The position numbers and the translations under genes were made by a program. Below, in pieces: positions 10,701 to 18,776 of a DNA stretch of 64,000 bases. A model generated the notes under the pieces. It was given only the letters and a program-made list of their open reading frames with translations. It was not told the DNA's origin and made no database searches. The DNA lies in the NCBI RefSeq assembly GCF_011290685.1, contig NZ_JAANYN010000007.1, positions 186,001 to 250,000 of the forward strand, read 5' to 3'. Each line of letters opens with the position of its first letter. The first letter of the stretch is position 1. The DNA is from Cyclobacterium plantarum (GTDB lineage: Bacteria; Bacteroidota; Bacteroidia; Cytophagales; Cyclobacteriaceae).

Positions 10701-11460
10701 ATATCCGGATGCAAGCAAGAATTAAAAAGGTATACAGGGTAGCCAATAATTTCCTCCCCTTAATCCAGATCGTATACACAAAATCCCCACCGATGATAAG
10801 AACCAGGCCCAGAAGAGAAAAGAAAAATACCAGCAGTGTAGAATTGGAGGCGTGACCGGGAGGGCTATATCCTACCCGGAAAAGAATCGAAAATAAATAG
10901 TCCTCGCCGAAAAAAACATCCTGAAAATCTTCTTCACTGTGAGGAGATAAAATGAACCGATCATTGCCAAAAGTATCTTTATTGATGCCATAGCTCAGGT
11001 ATTCGTTTTCAATATCCACTTTGCTGATCAACGGGTGCACCTGAAGCAGCCAATAATATTGATCGTTGCGCGTGATCTTTTTTAATTTTGTGAAATATAC
11101 TCCCCGGTTATTCTCTAAGAGTTGGTATTTTTTAGTAACCAAAAAACTTTCAAAATCGGGGACCATCTCTATATCAGACCAATACACCAGTTCACCTTCT
11201 TCGGAAAAAAGGTAAAAAGGGTACTGGTGCGTGACATTTAATGAGGAAAATGCTATTTCGCTTTTAGACCCGTTGCCCATTACAATTTGGATGTAATCGG
11301 CATCAAAGCCCTTGATCACCTCGGCAAGGCGCTCTTCTAATTTTGATAAATATATTTCTGGCTCCTGAGATTCCCCATGCCTCAGGAAAAAATTCAATGA
11401 CAATACCACTCCTAAAAGGAGTATGGAAATCATCAGAATTAACCTTCTTTTCTTAAGCAT
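7750..11460 (-). CDS. NtrY-like multi-pass membrane sensor histidine kinase
   Basis: A 1236-residue sensor kinase. An N-terminal membrane anchor (about residues 7-26) precedes an extracytoplasmic domain. A block of many transmembrane helices follows (about 190-480), then a second large extracytoplasmic region, further membrane helices (about 715-790 and 915-940), a HAMP-like segment and the transmitter. The phosphoacceptor is His1024 in VAHEIKNPLTP, the NtrY type of H-box. The ATPase shows the N-box (LIINGIQAV), G1 (DNGKGIDED) and G2 (GSGLGLAIAKRG) motifs and ends soon after. NtrY proteins sense envelope or nitrogen conditions and pair with an NtrC-like regulator. None is adjacent, so the partner is encoded elsewhere. 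The extra membrane block makes it far larger than classical NtrY (about 750 residues). Confidence 0.9.
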   Translation of the reverse strand: MLKKRRLILMISILLLGVVLSLNFFLRHGESQEPEIYLSKLEERLAEVIKGFDADYIQIVMGNGSKSEIAFSSLNVTHQYPFYLFSEEGELVYWSDIEMVPDFESFLVTKKYQLLENNRGVYFTKLKKITRNDQYYWLLQVHPLISKVDIENEYLSYGINKDTFGNDRFILSPHSEEDFQDVFFGEDYLFSILFRVGYSPPGHASNSTLLVFFFSLLGLVLIIGGDFVYTIWIKGRKLLATLYTFLILACIRILMLSFNFPNDFFQTGIFDPGLYASSRINPSLGDLLLNVICYLIVLTMVIAILGQKRLLFNFIQFRKKYADWVHLSAAFLLSTLLMFLYFFLYLNIVENAQWNLNIETIPNFNYLKAISLFVVFLGGAGYLLFTLIGLNMVLYKKDSGRFYSLKVLLAFSLPVVGFLIFWNFILLVAFLAHLILLVAIISFRLYDKLFKLEFNTFLTFFFACLIGAVISGAASFHHQRNDEVRSKQKFANNIMLDRDVMGEFLLEEIMDRIRSDLFIQNRIADPLLSKEPIERKLRKIYLSGYFDQYSQKIALYNPSGQNLTDKEDEPGLEEYKRKYMNSDYATQVHNLFYVRSTETNMGNRFVSFIKIQKADAFLGTIVIELNQQQMESGKAFPKLLMDNKYASNYIESDFDFAIFDEGVMEYSAGLYSYRSEDMEQIFQNQSLYQKGVHLGGFHHFGVRFNDKIIVITSSQYPNNYILADVAFFFVCYLIFTLISISVFLVLAGINQLRYNYATKLQLYLNFAFFFPMLIISVISVGFLSHSYTEDLNRQYFQKAGIIRENLSRSVAGNQFNGLNKEELNDELFALASATDTDINLYLPEGKLLATNQPAIFDKKILSHFLHPKAYAAIIESMENRLLQTEWVGNMQFKTVYLALKHAESQKLQAIIAIPFFEAEEELNLMITEVFSNILIIFVVMFLIFLIISYFVSKHLTQPFRLLTQKLKETNLENNEYMVWPSKDEIGLLVNEYNNMLFKLETSKKVLASNEKESAWREMAKQVAHEIKNPLTPMKLTLQHLLRLQGENKLNHSGALEKPIMSIIHQVDTLSDIASSFSTFAKMPLPQNKELDFREVVMEAVSLYCNREDTLIEFEDETPGEKAIIIMGDRKLYGRVISNLIINGIQAVPEDRKPIIQIQLTIENEAQVKLAIRDNGKGIDEDLKAKVFLPNFSTKSEGSGLGLAIAKRGVETAGGKIWFQTSSDSGTVFYLLFPLVA

Positions 11461-11586
11461 ACAGGAGGGTTAGCAATACTCTATTCAGTAGCTTACCAGC
11501 AAAATCTGTTCTAATCTACTCCCGAAAAGCAAATCAATAAAAAATAGTTCGGAAGAAAGAAAAAACCATGCTACCGCGGATTAAAC

Positions 11587-11838
11587 CTACCGAAATGAAA
11601 ACTTCTTTTTCTTTTTGGCATTTTTGTACCAAATATAAGCCAGAACCGACAAAAGGATATATGGAGCGACAAATAAATACAAAATCCCCAAATTTAATCC
11701 AGCCCCTACTGTAGTGTCGCCGTTGCTGACATTATTTTCTATTGTAGCCCGGCACATGGCACATTGGGACAAAGACACCTGCAAGGTACCAACACTAAAC
11801 AAAAACAAAGCAAAGAGAAATTTTATAAGTTTACTCAT
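11587..11838 (-). CDS. small exported CxxC membrane protein ending the act-cox operon
   Basis: An 83-residue protein with a signal-peptide-like N-terminus (residues 1-24). A CxxC pair (Cys26, Cys29 in QCAMC) follows directly, then a short polar stretch, one transmembrane helix (about 47-71) and a very basic tail (KNAKKKKKFSFR). The cysteines would sit at the periplasmic face just after the cleavage site. I do not recognise the family. Position at the end of the complex III/oxidase operon, after the SCO and DUF420 genes, suggests a role in copper or heme delivery or as a small subunit, which is inference only. Confidence 0.7.
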   Translation of the reverse strand: MSKLIKFLFALFLFSVGTLQVSLSQCAMCRATIENNVSNGDTTVGAGLNLGILYLFVAPYILLSVLAYIWYKNAKKKKKFSFR

Positions 11839-11881
11839 CTGTAAATAAACGGTTTCAGGTAAAATAAAGTTCTTTCCGGCT

Positions 11882-12436
11882 TCAATGGCTGTAGTAAGGA
11901 CTGATCATGAGGTACACTATTACGCCGGTAACGGTCACATACAGCCATATGGGGAAGGCATATTTGACAACAGACCGGTGTTTACTGTATTTACCGGTAA
12001 ATCCATAATAGTAAGCCCACAAAATGGGAAACAGAGCCACTGCGGCAAGGACTATATGGGTAATCAACAGGAAATAATACAGCCCCCGAATCCAGCCCTC
12101 TCCTCCAAAAGAGGTGCTCTCTGCTGCTGCATGGTATATCACATAACTGATAAGAAATACTGCTCCCAGCCCAAAGGCCGTAGTCATGGACACTTTATGC
12201 CAGGTGATTTTACCCTGCTTGATAAAATAAACTCCCAACAACAAGGCAATGGTAGCTGCCGAATTGATCACAGCATTGAGGTGAGGGAGAAAATAAACCC
12301 ATTCCTCTCCTATGCTTACTTTTGAGGGCATGAATAGCAATACGGCCACAAGAATAGGGACCAAAACAGAGATGAAGGTAATCCAACCGGTAATGGCCTT
12401 ATTTTGAACTTCAAGGCCGGCATTATTCTTTATCAT
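11882..12436 (-). CDS. DUF420 family membrane protein
   Basis: A 184-residue integral membrane protein with about five hydrophobic segments (near 18-36, 48-66, 80-98, 122-142 and 160-178). The pattern fits the DUF420 family, which includes Bacillus YozB/CtaM, required for assembly of a caa3/aa3 oxidase. Conserved histidines are visible in LPHLNAV (about 50) and ITHIVLA (about 130), with HRSVVKYAFPIWLYV near the end. Its start lies 14 bp inside the end of the SCO gene, so translation is probably coupled. Involvement in oxidase maturation is inferred from family and context. Confidence 0.85.
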   Translation of the reverse strand: MIKNNAGLEVQNKAITGWITFISVLVPILVAVLLFMPSKVSIGEEWVYFLPHLNAVINSAATIALLLGVYFIKQGKITWHKVSMTTAFGLGAVFLISYVIYHAAAESTSFGGEGWIRGLYYFLLITHIVLAAVALFPILWAYYYGFTGKYSKHRSVVKYAFPIWLYVTVTGVIVYLMISPYYSH

Positions 12437-13094
12437 AAAGCAAAATTTTCGTTTCCAATATCAATTGATCCACCCCTTCCCTTTGCGTGCCACTGTAATA
12501 ACCCCTTATCCTGCCAGATTCATCTACCAGGACAAATTTATCGCTATGGATAAAATCATCTGGATTACCTTCCCCGTCAATGGTCGGCAACACAAAGCCA
12601 CATCGGGCCAATTCATAGGTCAATTCCTTGTCACCGGTAAGGAAATACCATTTGTCTTTTTCTGCCATGTGCCTGTCAGCGTAAGCAGCCAGAACTTCAG
12701 GTGAATCATATTCCGGATCAATGCTGATGGAAAAAATCTGAACCTGCTCCTCATCCCGAAAGGCATCCTGTACCCGCTCCATCTCTGCAGACATTACCGG
12801 ACAAATACTGGGACAGCTTGTAAAGAAAAAATCAACAATAGTGATTTTTCCCTCCATGTCTTCCCTGCCAATGCTTCTGTTCAAGTGATCTGTAAAAACA
12901 AATTCAGGAATAAAATGCTGCCCCGTATTTTCACCATAATCGCATTCCTGATAAGGATCCTCTACCCCTTGCTCATACATAATGGGAATATCATATTCGT
13001 TCGAAGTGAAACCCCTCAAAAACAAGATAATCAATACCGGAATCATCAACACACAGACCAACACCATGATCTGAATAAACCGCAACATTTTCAT
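12423..13094 (-). CDS. SCO1/SenC family copper chaperone
   Basis: Membrane-anchored thioredoxin-fold protein that delivers or reduces copper for the CuA centre of cytochrome c oxidase subunit II. From ATG 13092-13094 the product is 223 residues, with a transmembrane anchor at about 5-27. The copper site CxxxC is present (Cys94 and Cys98 in SCPSICPV), and the distal His ligand is His183 in FIHSDKFVLVDESG. A longer start at 13139 is possible but adds residues without a plausible role before the anchor. It lies 72 bp after the subunit IV gene and overlaps the DUF420 gene by 14 bp. Confidence 0.92.
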   Translation of the reverse strand: MKMLRFIQIMVLVCVLMIPVLIILFLRGFTSNEYDIPIMYEQGVEDPYQECDYGENTGQHFIPEFVFTDHLNRSIGREDMEGKITIVDFFFTSCPSICPVMSAEMERVQDAFRDEEQVQIFSISIDPEYDSPEVLAAYADRHMAEKDKWYFLTGDKELTYELARCGFVLPTIDGEGNPDDFIHSDKFVLVDESGRIRGYYSGTQREGVDQLILETKILLYDKE

Positions 13095-13166
13095 AACATT
13101 TATAACAAAAAAAATGGTTGAAGATTCCACTCCAACCATTCATATATTTACAATTATTCACCTCAT

Positions 13167-13493
13167 TTACCAGCGCATCAAGAAGATGTCAGAACCTTCC
13201 TTGAAAAGAGCGATGATCAACCAGATCAAAAAGATCAAAGGGACGATAATGGAATAAAACAAAGGCTTGACTTCATCTCCCAGGTGCATGAACTCCATCA
13301 TGATGTACTTGGCCTTAACTATGGTAAGTACGATAAAGATGATATAAAGGAACATCCCCCGCTCCATGGTGAAAGCCAATAAGAATTCTACAGCCGTTAC
13401 CACCAGTAGGATCAAAGCCGTCATCCAGATTTTTTTGATTTTTGCGGAATCTCTTGGAATTACTTCCAGCCCGTTTTTATTTTCTTGTGCCAT
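13167..13493 (-). CDS. cytochrome c oxidase subunit IV family protein
   Basis: A 108-residue membrane protein with three predicted helices (about 26-46, 48-68 and 78-98), the layout of prokaryotic CoxD/CyoD-like subunit IV. Motifs include KAKYIMMEFMHLGDE in the second half. The polar N-terminus (MAQENKNG) stays in the cytoplasm. It follows the two subunit III genes by 23 bp in the operon. The subunit is not catalytic and probably stabilises the complex. Confidence 0.85.
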   Translation of the reverse strand: MAQENKNGLEVIPRDSAKIKKIWMTALILLVVTAVEFLLAFTMERGMFLYIIFIVLTIVKAKYIMMEFMHLGDEVKPLFYSIIVPLIFLIWLIIALFKEGSDIFLMRW

Positions 13494-13516
13494 AAGTCAA
13501 ATATGCTTTTAATATA

Positions 13517-14287
13517 CTAGATCAGATAGAAAAAGGTAAAAACAAATACCCAAACCAGGTCTACAAAGTGCCAGTACAGTCCGATTTTTTCAATCATTTC
13601 ATAATGCCCTCTATTTTCGTAAACACCTACCGCCGCCTGGTAAAAGGCCAGAAACAATAGGAATACACCGATCGTTACGTGAAAACCGTGAAAACCCGTG
13701 ATAAAGAAAAACAATTGTGCAAAGGGTGCCGGTCCGTATTCATTGACGATGAGGTTTGCTCCATACACTGTTTCTGAAACCACGTTGCCCAAAGAATTGA
13801 CATAGGTAAGCATGGCACCTTCATCCGTCCCATGAATAAAGTGCGTCCATTCCCAGGCCTGACAACTCAAAAAGGTAATACCTCCCAATAAGGTCCAAAG
13901 CATCCATTTTACTACATCTTTTTTATCATTCCTGTGGCCAGCTTCTACTGCCAATACCATTGTCACTGAACTAAGGATAAGGATAAAGGTCATCAGTCCA
14001 ACAAAGACCAAAGGAAAATGGCCCCCATGTACAAGAGGAACAGCATCAAAGATCATTTCGGGAATGGGCCAATACTCATTGGAACTGACAAAATCAGCTG
14101 CCTCTCCTCCATAAGCCGGATAGCTGACCCTGATAGCTCCATAGGTGATCAGAAAGGCCGTAAAAGTAAAAATATCAGAAAGCAGGAAAAACCACATCAT
14201 CAGTTTTCCATAACTGGCCTTTAGCGGTTCATTTCCTCCACCCCAAACACCTCTTTTAGATTGGATTTCAATAGCAGTCGAAGACAT
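13517..14287 (-). CDS. cytochrome c oxidase subunit III (256 aa)
   Basis: Heme-copper oxidase subunit III with about five to seven membrane helices. Recognisable features are the ITGFHGFHVTIG segment near 196-207 and the C-terminal IGLYWHFVDLVWVFVFTFFYLI-type helix with the conserved WHFVD (near 238-242). It lacks metal ligands, as expected. A loop of about 35 residues between helices, with YPAYGGEAADFVSSNEYWP, is longer than in the neighbouring paralogue. It is the second of two tandem subunit III genes, 22 bp after the first. Confidence 0.92.
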   Translation of the reverse strand: MSSTAIEIQSKRGVWGGGNEPLKASYGKLMMWFFLLSDIFTFTAFLITYGAIRVSYPAYGGEAADFVSSNEYWPIPEMIFDAVPLVHGGHFPLVFVGLMTFILILSSVTMVLAVEAGHRNDKKDVVKWMLWTLLGGITFLSCQAWEWTHFIHGTDEGAMLTYVNSLGNVVSETVYGANLIVNEYGPAPFAQLFFFITGFHGFHVTIGVFLLFLAFYQAAVGVYENRGHYEMIEKIGLYWHFVDLVWVFVFTFFYLI

Positions 14288-14309
14288 AGGATATAAATTA
14301 ACTTATATT

Positions 14310-14891
14310 TTAATGATTTAAAAGCAAAAACATGAACAAATACAGCCAAAGGCCTCCCAAAAAATGCCAGTAAGTCACACACATATCCAACTGTGACAAA
14401 TTTTGAGAATGAATCTTATTTCTTAAAGACGAAATTAATACAATAATTAGAAAAATCACACCGCTAATCAGATGTATTCCATGCAAACCAGTAAAAACAT
14501 ACATAAATGAACCTGCCGGATTACCCACGAAATACACATCCTGAGCTACAAGAGCCACCCAGCTGTACCATTGACCTATCAAAAAGCCTAGTCCGAGTAT
14601 TGTGGTGATGATCAGTCCGATTTTGAGGGTATTGAAATCGTCCTTTCGCGCCGAAAGGTAAGCCCAATGAAGACTGATGCTGCTCAGTACAATGATAGCC
14701 GAAGAATACCAAAAAACATTAGGCAAATCGAATTCCAACCAGTTTCCCTCGGATTGACGAACAATGTAGGCACTGGTCATACCAGCAAATATCATCACCA
14801 CACTAACAATGAAAAGCCATAAGGCAAATTTCTTCGGATGCATGGACAGGGGCTGTTCTGCCCCTTCTACAAATGCTAATTTCTCTTCCAT
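14310..14891 (-). CDS. cytochrome c oxidase subunit III-like protein (193 aa)
   Basis: A shorter heme-copper oxidase subunit III with five membrane helices. It shows TGLHGIHLISGV near residues 134-145 and a terminal CVTYWHFLGGLWLYLF helix with the conserved WHF (near 172-174). The N-terminus HPKKFALWLFIVSVVMIFAG matches the short five-helix subunit III class. Its start is 6 bp from the end of ctaB. With the 256-residue gene just downstream, the operon encodes two subunit III proteins, an arrangement common in Bacteroidota oxidase operons. Confidence 0.88.
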   Translation of the reverse strand: MEEKLAFVEGAEQPLSMHPKKFALWLFIVSVVMIFAGMTSAYIVRQSEGNWLEFDLPNVFWYSSAIIVLSSISLHWAYLSARKDDFNTLKIGLIITTILGLGFLIGQWYSWVALVAQDVYFVGNPAGSFMYVFTGLHGIHLISGVIFLIIVLISSLRNKIHSQNLSQLDMCVTYWHFLGGLWLYLFMFLLLNH

Positions 14892-14897
14892 ACCAAA

Positions 14898-15800
14898 CTA
14901 AATTTTATCCAATAAATAAGCAATTTGTACTATCGGCAAATACAGAAAAGATCCGAACATGATTTTTAAGGCTGATTTTCTGGAACAGTCTTTCATCAAC
15001 GAAAAAGTCTGCGCCAAAAACAATACCCCGCAAATAGTAGCCACCACACCTGAATTTAAACCGGTAAAACCGAAATAAGTAGGCAACAAACCAAGTGGCA
15101 ATAAAAACAGGGTATAGATCATAATCTGAATGGCCGTATTCAAATCCTTCTGACCACCGGAAGGAAGCAACTTAAATCCGGCCTTTTTATAATCTTCATC
15201 ACTCACCCAGGCAATAGCCCAGAAATGAGGAAACTGCCAGATAAACTGTATACCGAATATAATGAGTGCTTCGTAAGATATGCTACCCGTGGCAGCCGTC
15301 CAGCCCAAAAGAGGAGGCATGGCCCCGGGAATAGCCCCTACCAGTACAGCTATAGGGCCTACCCTTTTTAAAGGGGTGTATACAAATACATAAAGGATCA
15401 TGCTCAAAACACCCAGGCTTGTAGTCAGCCAATTGGTAAAAAAACCTAAGAGAGCTATTCCCAACACAGCAGATATAATGGTAAACCAGTAGGCCTCATT
15501 TACGGAAATGACCTGCATGGGAAGTGGGCGGTTTTGGGTCCGCTTCATCAGCTTGTCATAATCCCTTTCCTTTATCTCATTGGCTGCTCCTGAGGCCCCG
15601 CTTACCAGAAAGCCACCTGCGATAAGCGCCAAAAAGGTGGTCCAGGAAAACACTTGTCCGGAATGCCCCAATATAAAACCAAACACGGCAGAAAAAGTAA
15701 CCAATGCCGATAACCTTACTTTAAGCAAGTCCATATAAGCGCGTGACCTTACAGCCAGCGTGTCGAAAAAAAACTTCTCAGATAAACCTAATGTACTCAT
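14898..15800 (-). CDS. ctaB: protoheme IX farnesyltransferase (heme O synthase)
   Basis: Transfers a farnesyl group from FPP to heme B to give heme O, the first step of heme A synthesis, in the inner membrane. The 300-residue UbiA-family protein has about nine membrane helices. The first prenyl-diphosphate binding motif is clear (GAANEIKERDYDKLMKRT, residues 71-88, with Asn74, Asp80 and Asp82), and the second lies in VSDEDYKKAGFKLLP near 198-212. It overlaps the ctaA gene by 4 bp, so the two heme A enzymes are coupled. Confidence 0.95.
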   Translation of the reverse strand: MSTLGLSEKFFFDTLAVRSRAYMDLLKVRLSALVTFSAVFGFILGHSGQVFSWTTFLALIAGGFLVSGASGAANEIKERDYDKLMKRTQNRPLPMQVISVNEAYWFTIISAVLGIALLGFFTNWLTTSLGVLSMILYVFVYTPLKRVGPIAVLVGAIPGAMPPLLGWTAATGSISYEALIIFGIQFIWQFPHFWAIAWVSDEDYKKAGFKLLPSGGQKDLNTAIQIMIYTLFLLPLGLLPTYFGFTGLNSGVVATICGVLFLAQTFSLMKDCSRKSALKIMFGSFLYLPIVQIAYLLDKI

Positions 15801-16882
15801 ACCAAAGCAATATTTTTAGGATGCATTTTTTCTACACCCAACTCAAGCCAAATATAATACTGAAATCCAATAATCAGAGATCCTAATAACAAATGTATGG
15901 GCTGAATAAAAGCAGGAATCCCAAAATAAGCCATCAATACGCCCGACAATATCACCGTCAGCAATAATCCCAAAAGCCAACTGAATTGCCTGAAAATCGC
16001 CGGACTGATATCTTTTCGCCTATAAAAACTATAGGCAAGGTAAAGGTGGAGTCCCAACAAAACCAAGGAAAAAGACCTGTGTACATAAAACGTAATGCCC
16101 AATTCATCAATCCAGGCAAAACGATCGCTGTAACCGTAGTCTGCTGCAATCAAGTCTATATGCTCTCTCACTTGTGTTCCCAAAATTATCTGCAAAACCA
16201 TCAGGAATATTCCAATGCCCAATACCGACCTGTAAACCGATGTCCTTTGCCCACTGGACAAATTATTTCCAGTAAGAAGTGTACCAGACCTGAAATGGAT
16301 GTACAATAACAAACACACCAGAACGAGGGCCACTATCATGTGTACGCTAATCATCCACTGCAATAGGTTGGTGGAAACTACAATTGACCCCAACCAGCCC
16401 TGAAATATAACCAGCACCAATGAAAGAAAAGCCAATAAAGTAATTTTTGGATCTACTTTCCGCAATCTAATCGAATAAGCAAATGTCAAAATGATTAACA
16501 ACCCAATGAGTGCACCAATCAATCGATTGATATATTCAATCCAGGTTTTAGTAGCATTGAAGGGTTCGTGGTCCAGAATACTTTTATCCTGTTGAATTTC
16601 CACGGCTAAAGCTGAAAAACCCAATGAACTCAGAAGGGAAGCAAAGCGCTCATTCTTCTCCACCCTTTGAGCAACATAGATTTCCGCATAATTTTTTGGG
16701 AGCTGATCCACCGATGTAGGTGGCACCCAGCTCCCAAAACATTTTGGCCAATCGGGACAACCCATTCCTGCCCCTGAGCTACGGACAATTCCCCCGACCA
16801 GGATAAGAAAGAAAATAGCCACGGTAGTAATAAAGCTTATCCTACGGAAGCTGTAAATAGGATTACGATTCTTTTGATTCAT
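15797..16882 (-). CDS. ctaA: heme A synthase (COX15/CtaA)
   Basis: Oxidises the C8 methyl group of heme O to a formyl group, giving heme A. The 361-residue membrane protein has eight predicted helices. Its N-terminus contains GGIVRSSGAGMGCPDWPKCF (residues 25-44) with the CxxxxxC cysteine pair, and conserved histidines appear in SVHMIVALVLV (near 180), VHRSFSLVLLGLH (near 267) and QPIHLLLGSL (near 330). The start overlaps the end of coxA by 20 bp. It sits between coxA and ctaB in the operon. Confidence 0.94.
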   Translation of the reverse strand: MNQKNRNPIYSFRRISFITTVAIFFLILVGGIVRSSGAGMGCPDWPKCFGSWVPPTSVDQLPKNYAEIYVAQRVEKNERFASLLSSLGFSALAVEIQQDKSILDHEPFNATKTWIEYINRLIGALIGLLIILTFAYSIRLRKVDPKITLLAFLSLVLVIFQGWLGSIVVSTNLLQWMISVHMIVALVLVCLLLYIHFRSGTLLTGNNLSSGQRTSVYRSVLGIGIFLMVLQIILGTQVREHIDLIAADYGYSDRFAWIDELGITFYVHRSFSLVLLGLHLYLAYSFYRRKDISPAIFRQFSWLLGLLLTVILSGVLMAYFGIPAFIQPIHLLLGSLIIGFQYYIWLELGVEKMHPKNIALV

Positions 16883-18752
16883 TCGCTACCAATACATCCC
16901 CTTCTTCAGCCATGATCTCTTTTTCCAACTGAACAAGTTTATTCTCATGAGGAAGATTTGATTCAGGAGTTGCAGATAAAGGTACAGTTTGCGGAATGAA
17001 ATCTTCCCTGGCTCCCGGCTTACTGTAATCATAAGGCCATCTGTAAACAGCAGGAATTTCGCCAGGCCAGTTTCCATGGCCGGGATGAATGGGAGTTGTC
17101 CATTCCAGGGTATTGGATTGCCATGGATTAGGAGAAGCCTTCCTTCCCTTGTACATGCTGTAGAAGAAGTTAAATATAAAGATGAACTGTGCCACAAAGG
17201 TAACAATGGCTGCCACGGACACGAACATGTTCAAGTCAGTATACATGTCCGAAAAGGAGAAGTTAGTCCAGCTGTAATACCTTCTTGGGAAGCCGGCAAT
17301 TCCAATATAATGCATGGGGAAAAACACCATGTACACACCCACGAAAGTAAGCCAGAAATGAACATGACCCAGCTTTTCATCCATCATTCTACCAAACATT
17401 TTCGGGAACCAGTGGTATACACCTGCCATCATTCCGAAAAAGGAAGCTGAACCCATTACCAGGTGAAAGTGAGCCACAACGAAGTAAGTATCGTGAAGCT
17501 GTATATCTATAGCTGAATTACCCAGGAAAATCCCGGTCAATCCACCGGAAATGAAGAATGATACCAAACCTATGGAAAACAACATCCCCGGTGTGAATCT
17601 CAGGTTACCCCTCCACAAAGTAGTGAGGTAGTTGAATACTTTTACTGCAGAAGGAACGGCAATGATCAAAGTCAGGAACATGAATATGGAACCCAGAAAA
17701 GGATTCAAACCTGACACAAACATGTGGTGCGCCCATACCACGAAAGATAATATGGTAATACCCAGCATGGAAATGATCATGGCCTTATAACCAAATATCG
17801 GTTTCCTTGAATTGGTAGCGATAATCTCGGAAGTGATACCCAATGCCGGAAGAAGTACAATGTATACCTCAGGATGCCCTAAAAACCAGAACAAATGCTG
17901 GTACAAGACAGCACTACCTCCTGTGTTTGGCAATGCTTCACCCCCTATGTATATATCGGACAAGTAAAAACTGGTACCAAAACTCCTGTCAAAGACAAGT
18001 AGCAAGGCAGCAGAAAATAAAACAGGAAAAGACAACAATCCAATCACAGCCGTAAGGAAGAATGCCCAAATGGTCAATGGCAATCTGGAAAACGACATTC
18101 CTCTGGTCCGCAAATTGATTACAGTAGTGATGTAATTAATACCTCCCATTAAGGAAGAGGCGATAAAAAAGGTCATTGCAATCAGCCAAAGAGTCATCCC
18201 CAATCCGGATCCGGGTATGGCTTGCTCCAGGGCAGAAAGTGGCGGATAAACCACCCAGCCTCCTGCTGCGGGACCTTTCTCCAGAAAAAGGGAAGCAAAC
18301 ATGATTACACCGGAAATAAAGAAAAACCAGTAAGAAAGCATGTTCATAAAACCGGAAGCCATATCCCTTGCTCCAATCTGAAGTGGTATCAGAAAATTAG
18401 AGAAAGTACCACTTAGACCTGCTGTCAATACAAAGAAAACCATGATGGTACCGTGCATGGTGACCAGGGCCAGGTAGAAGTTTGGATCCAGTTTTCCGGA
18501 GGCATCAATCCATCCACCCAAAAGAGGTCTCAGAAAGGAAAGATCCATGTCAGGAAAACCCAATTGCAACCTGAAAAGAACAGAAAGGAAGCCTCCAATG
18601 AAAGCCCAGAACATACCTGATATCAGGTATTGTTTGGCTATCATTTTATGGTCAGTGGAGAATATATACTTCGTGATGAAGTTATCTTTGTGTTCATGGT
18701 CATGATGGTCATGATTGGAAACATCGTGAGCCGATACGTTTGCTACTGCCAT
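16863..18752 (-). CDS. ctaD: cytochrome c oxidase subunit I
   Basis: Catalytic subunit carrying heme a, heme a3 and CuB; it reduces oxygen and pumps protons. The 629-residue protein has about twelve helices. The CuB/Tyr motif is GHPEVYIVLLPALG with the His-Glu-Tyr arrangement of A-type oxidases, and the heme ligand region is HDTYFVVAHFHLVMG. The Glu in HPEVY indicates an A1-type D-channel. The N-terminus is unusually His-rich (HDVSNHDHHDHEHKDN, residues 9-24), a likely cytoplasmic metal-binding tail that is common in this group. It lies 24 bp after subunit II. Confidence 0.97.
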   Translation of the reverse strand: MAVANVSAHDVSNHDHHDHEHKDNFITKYIFSTDHKMIAKQYLISGMFWAFIGGFLSVLFRLQLGFPDMDLSFLRPLLGGWIDASGKLDPNFYLALVTMHGTIMVFFVLTAGLSGTFSNFLIPLQIGARDMASGFMNMLSYWFFFISGVIMFASLFLEKGPAAGGWVVYPPLSALEQAIPGSGLGMTLWLIAMTFFIASSLMGGINYITTVINLRTRGMSFSRLPLTIWAFFLTAVIGLLSFPVLFSAALLLVFDRSFGTSFYLSDIYIGGEALPNTGGSAVLYQHLFWFLGHPEVYIVLLPALGITSEIIATNSRKPIFGYKAMIISMLGITILSFVVWAHHMFVSGLNPFLGSIFMFLTLIIAVPSAVKVFNYLTTLWRGNLRFTPGMLFSIGLVSFFISGGLTGIFLGNSAIDIQLHDTYFVVAHFHLVMGSASFFGMMAGVYHWFPKMFGRMMDEKLGHVHFWLTFVGVYMVFFPMHYIGIAGFPRRYYSWTNFSFSDMYTDLNMFVSVAAIVTFVAQFIFIFNFFYSMYKGRKASPNPWQSNTLEWTTPIHPGHGNWPGEIPAVYRWPYDYSKPGAREDFIPQTVPLSATPESNLPHENKLVQLEKEIMAEEGDVLVANESKES

Positions 18753-18776
18753 GTTATCTTAATTTAATCAATGATA

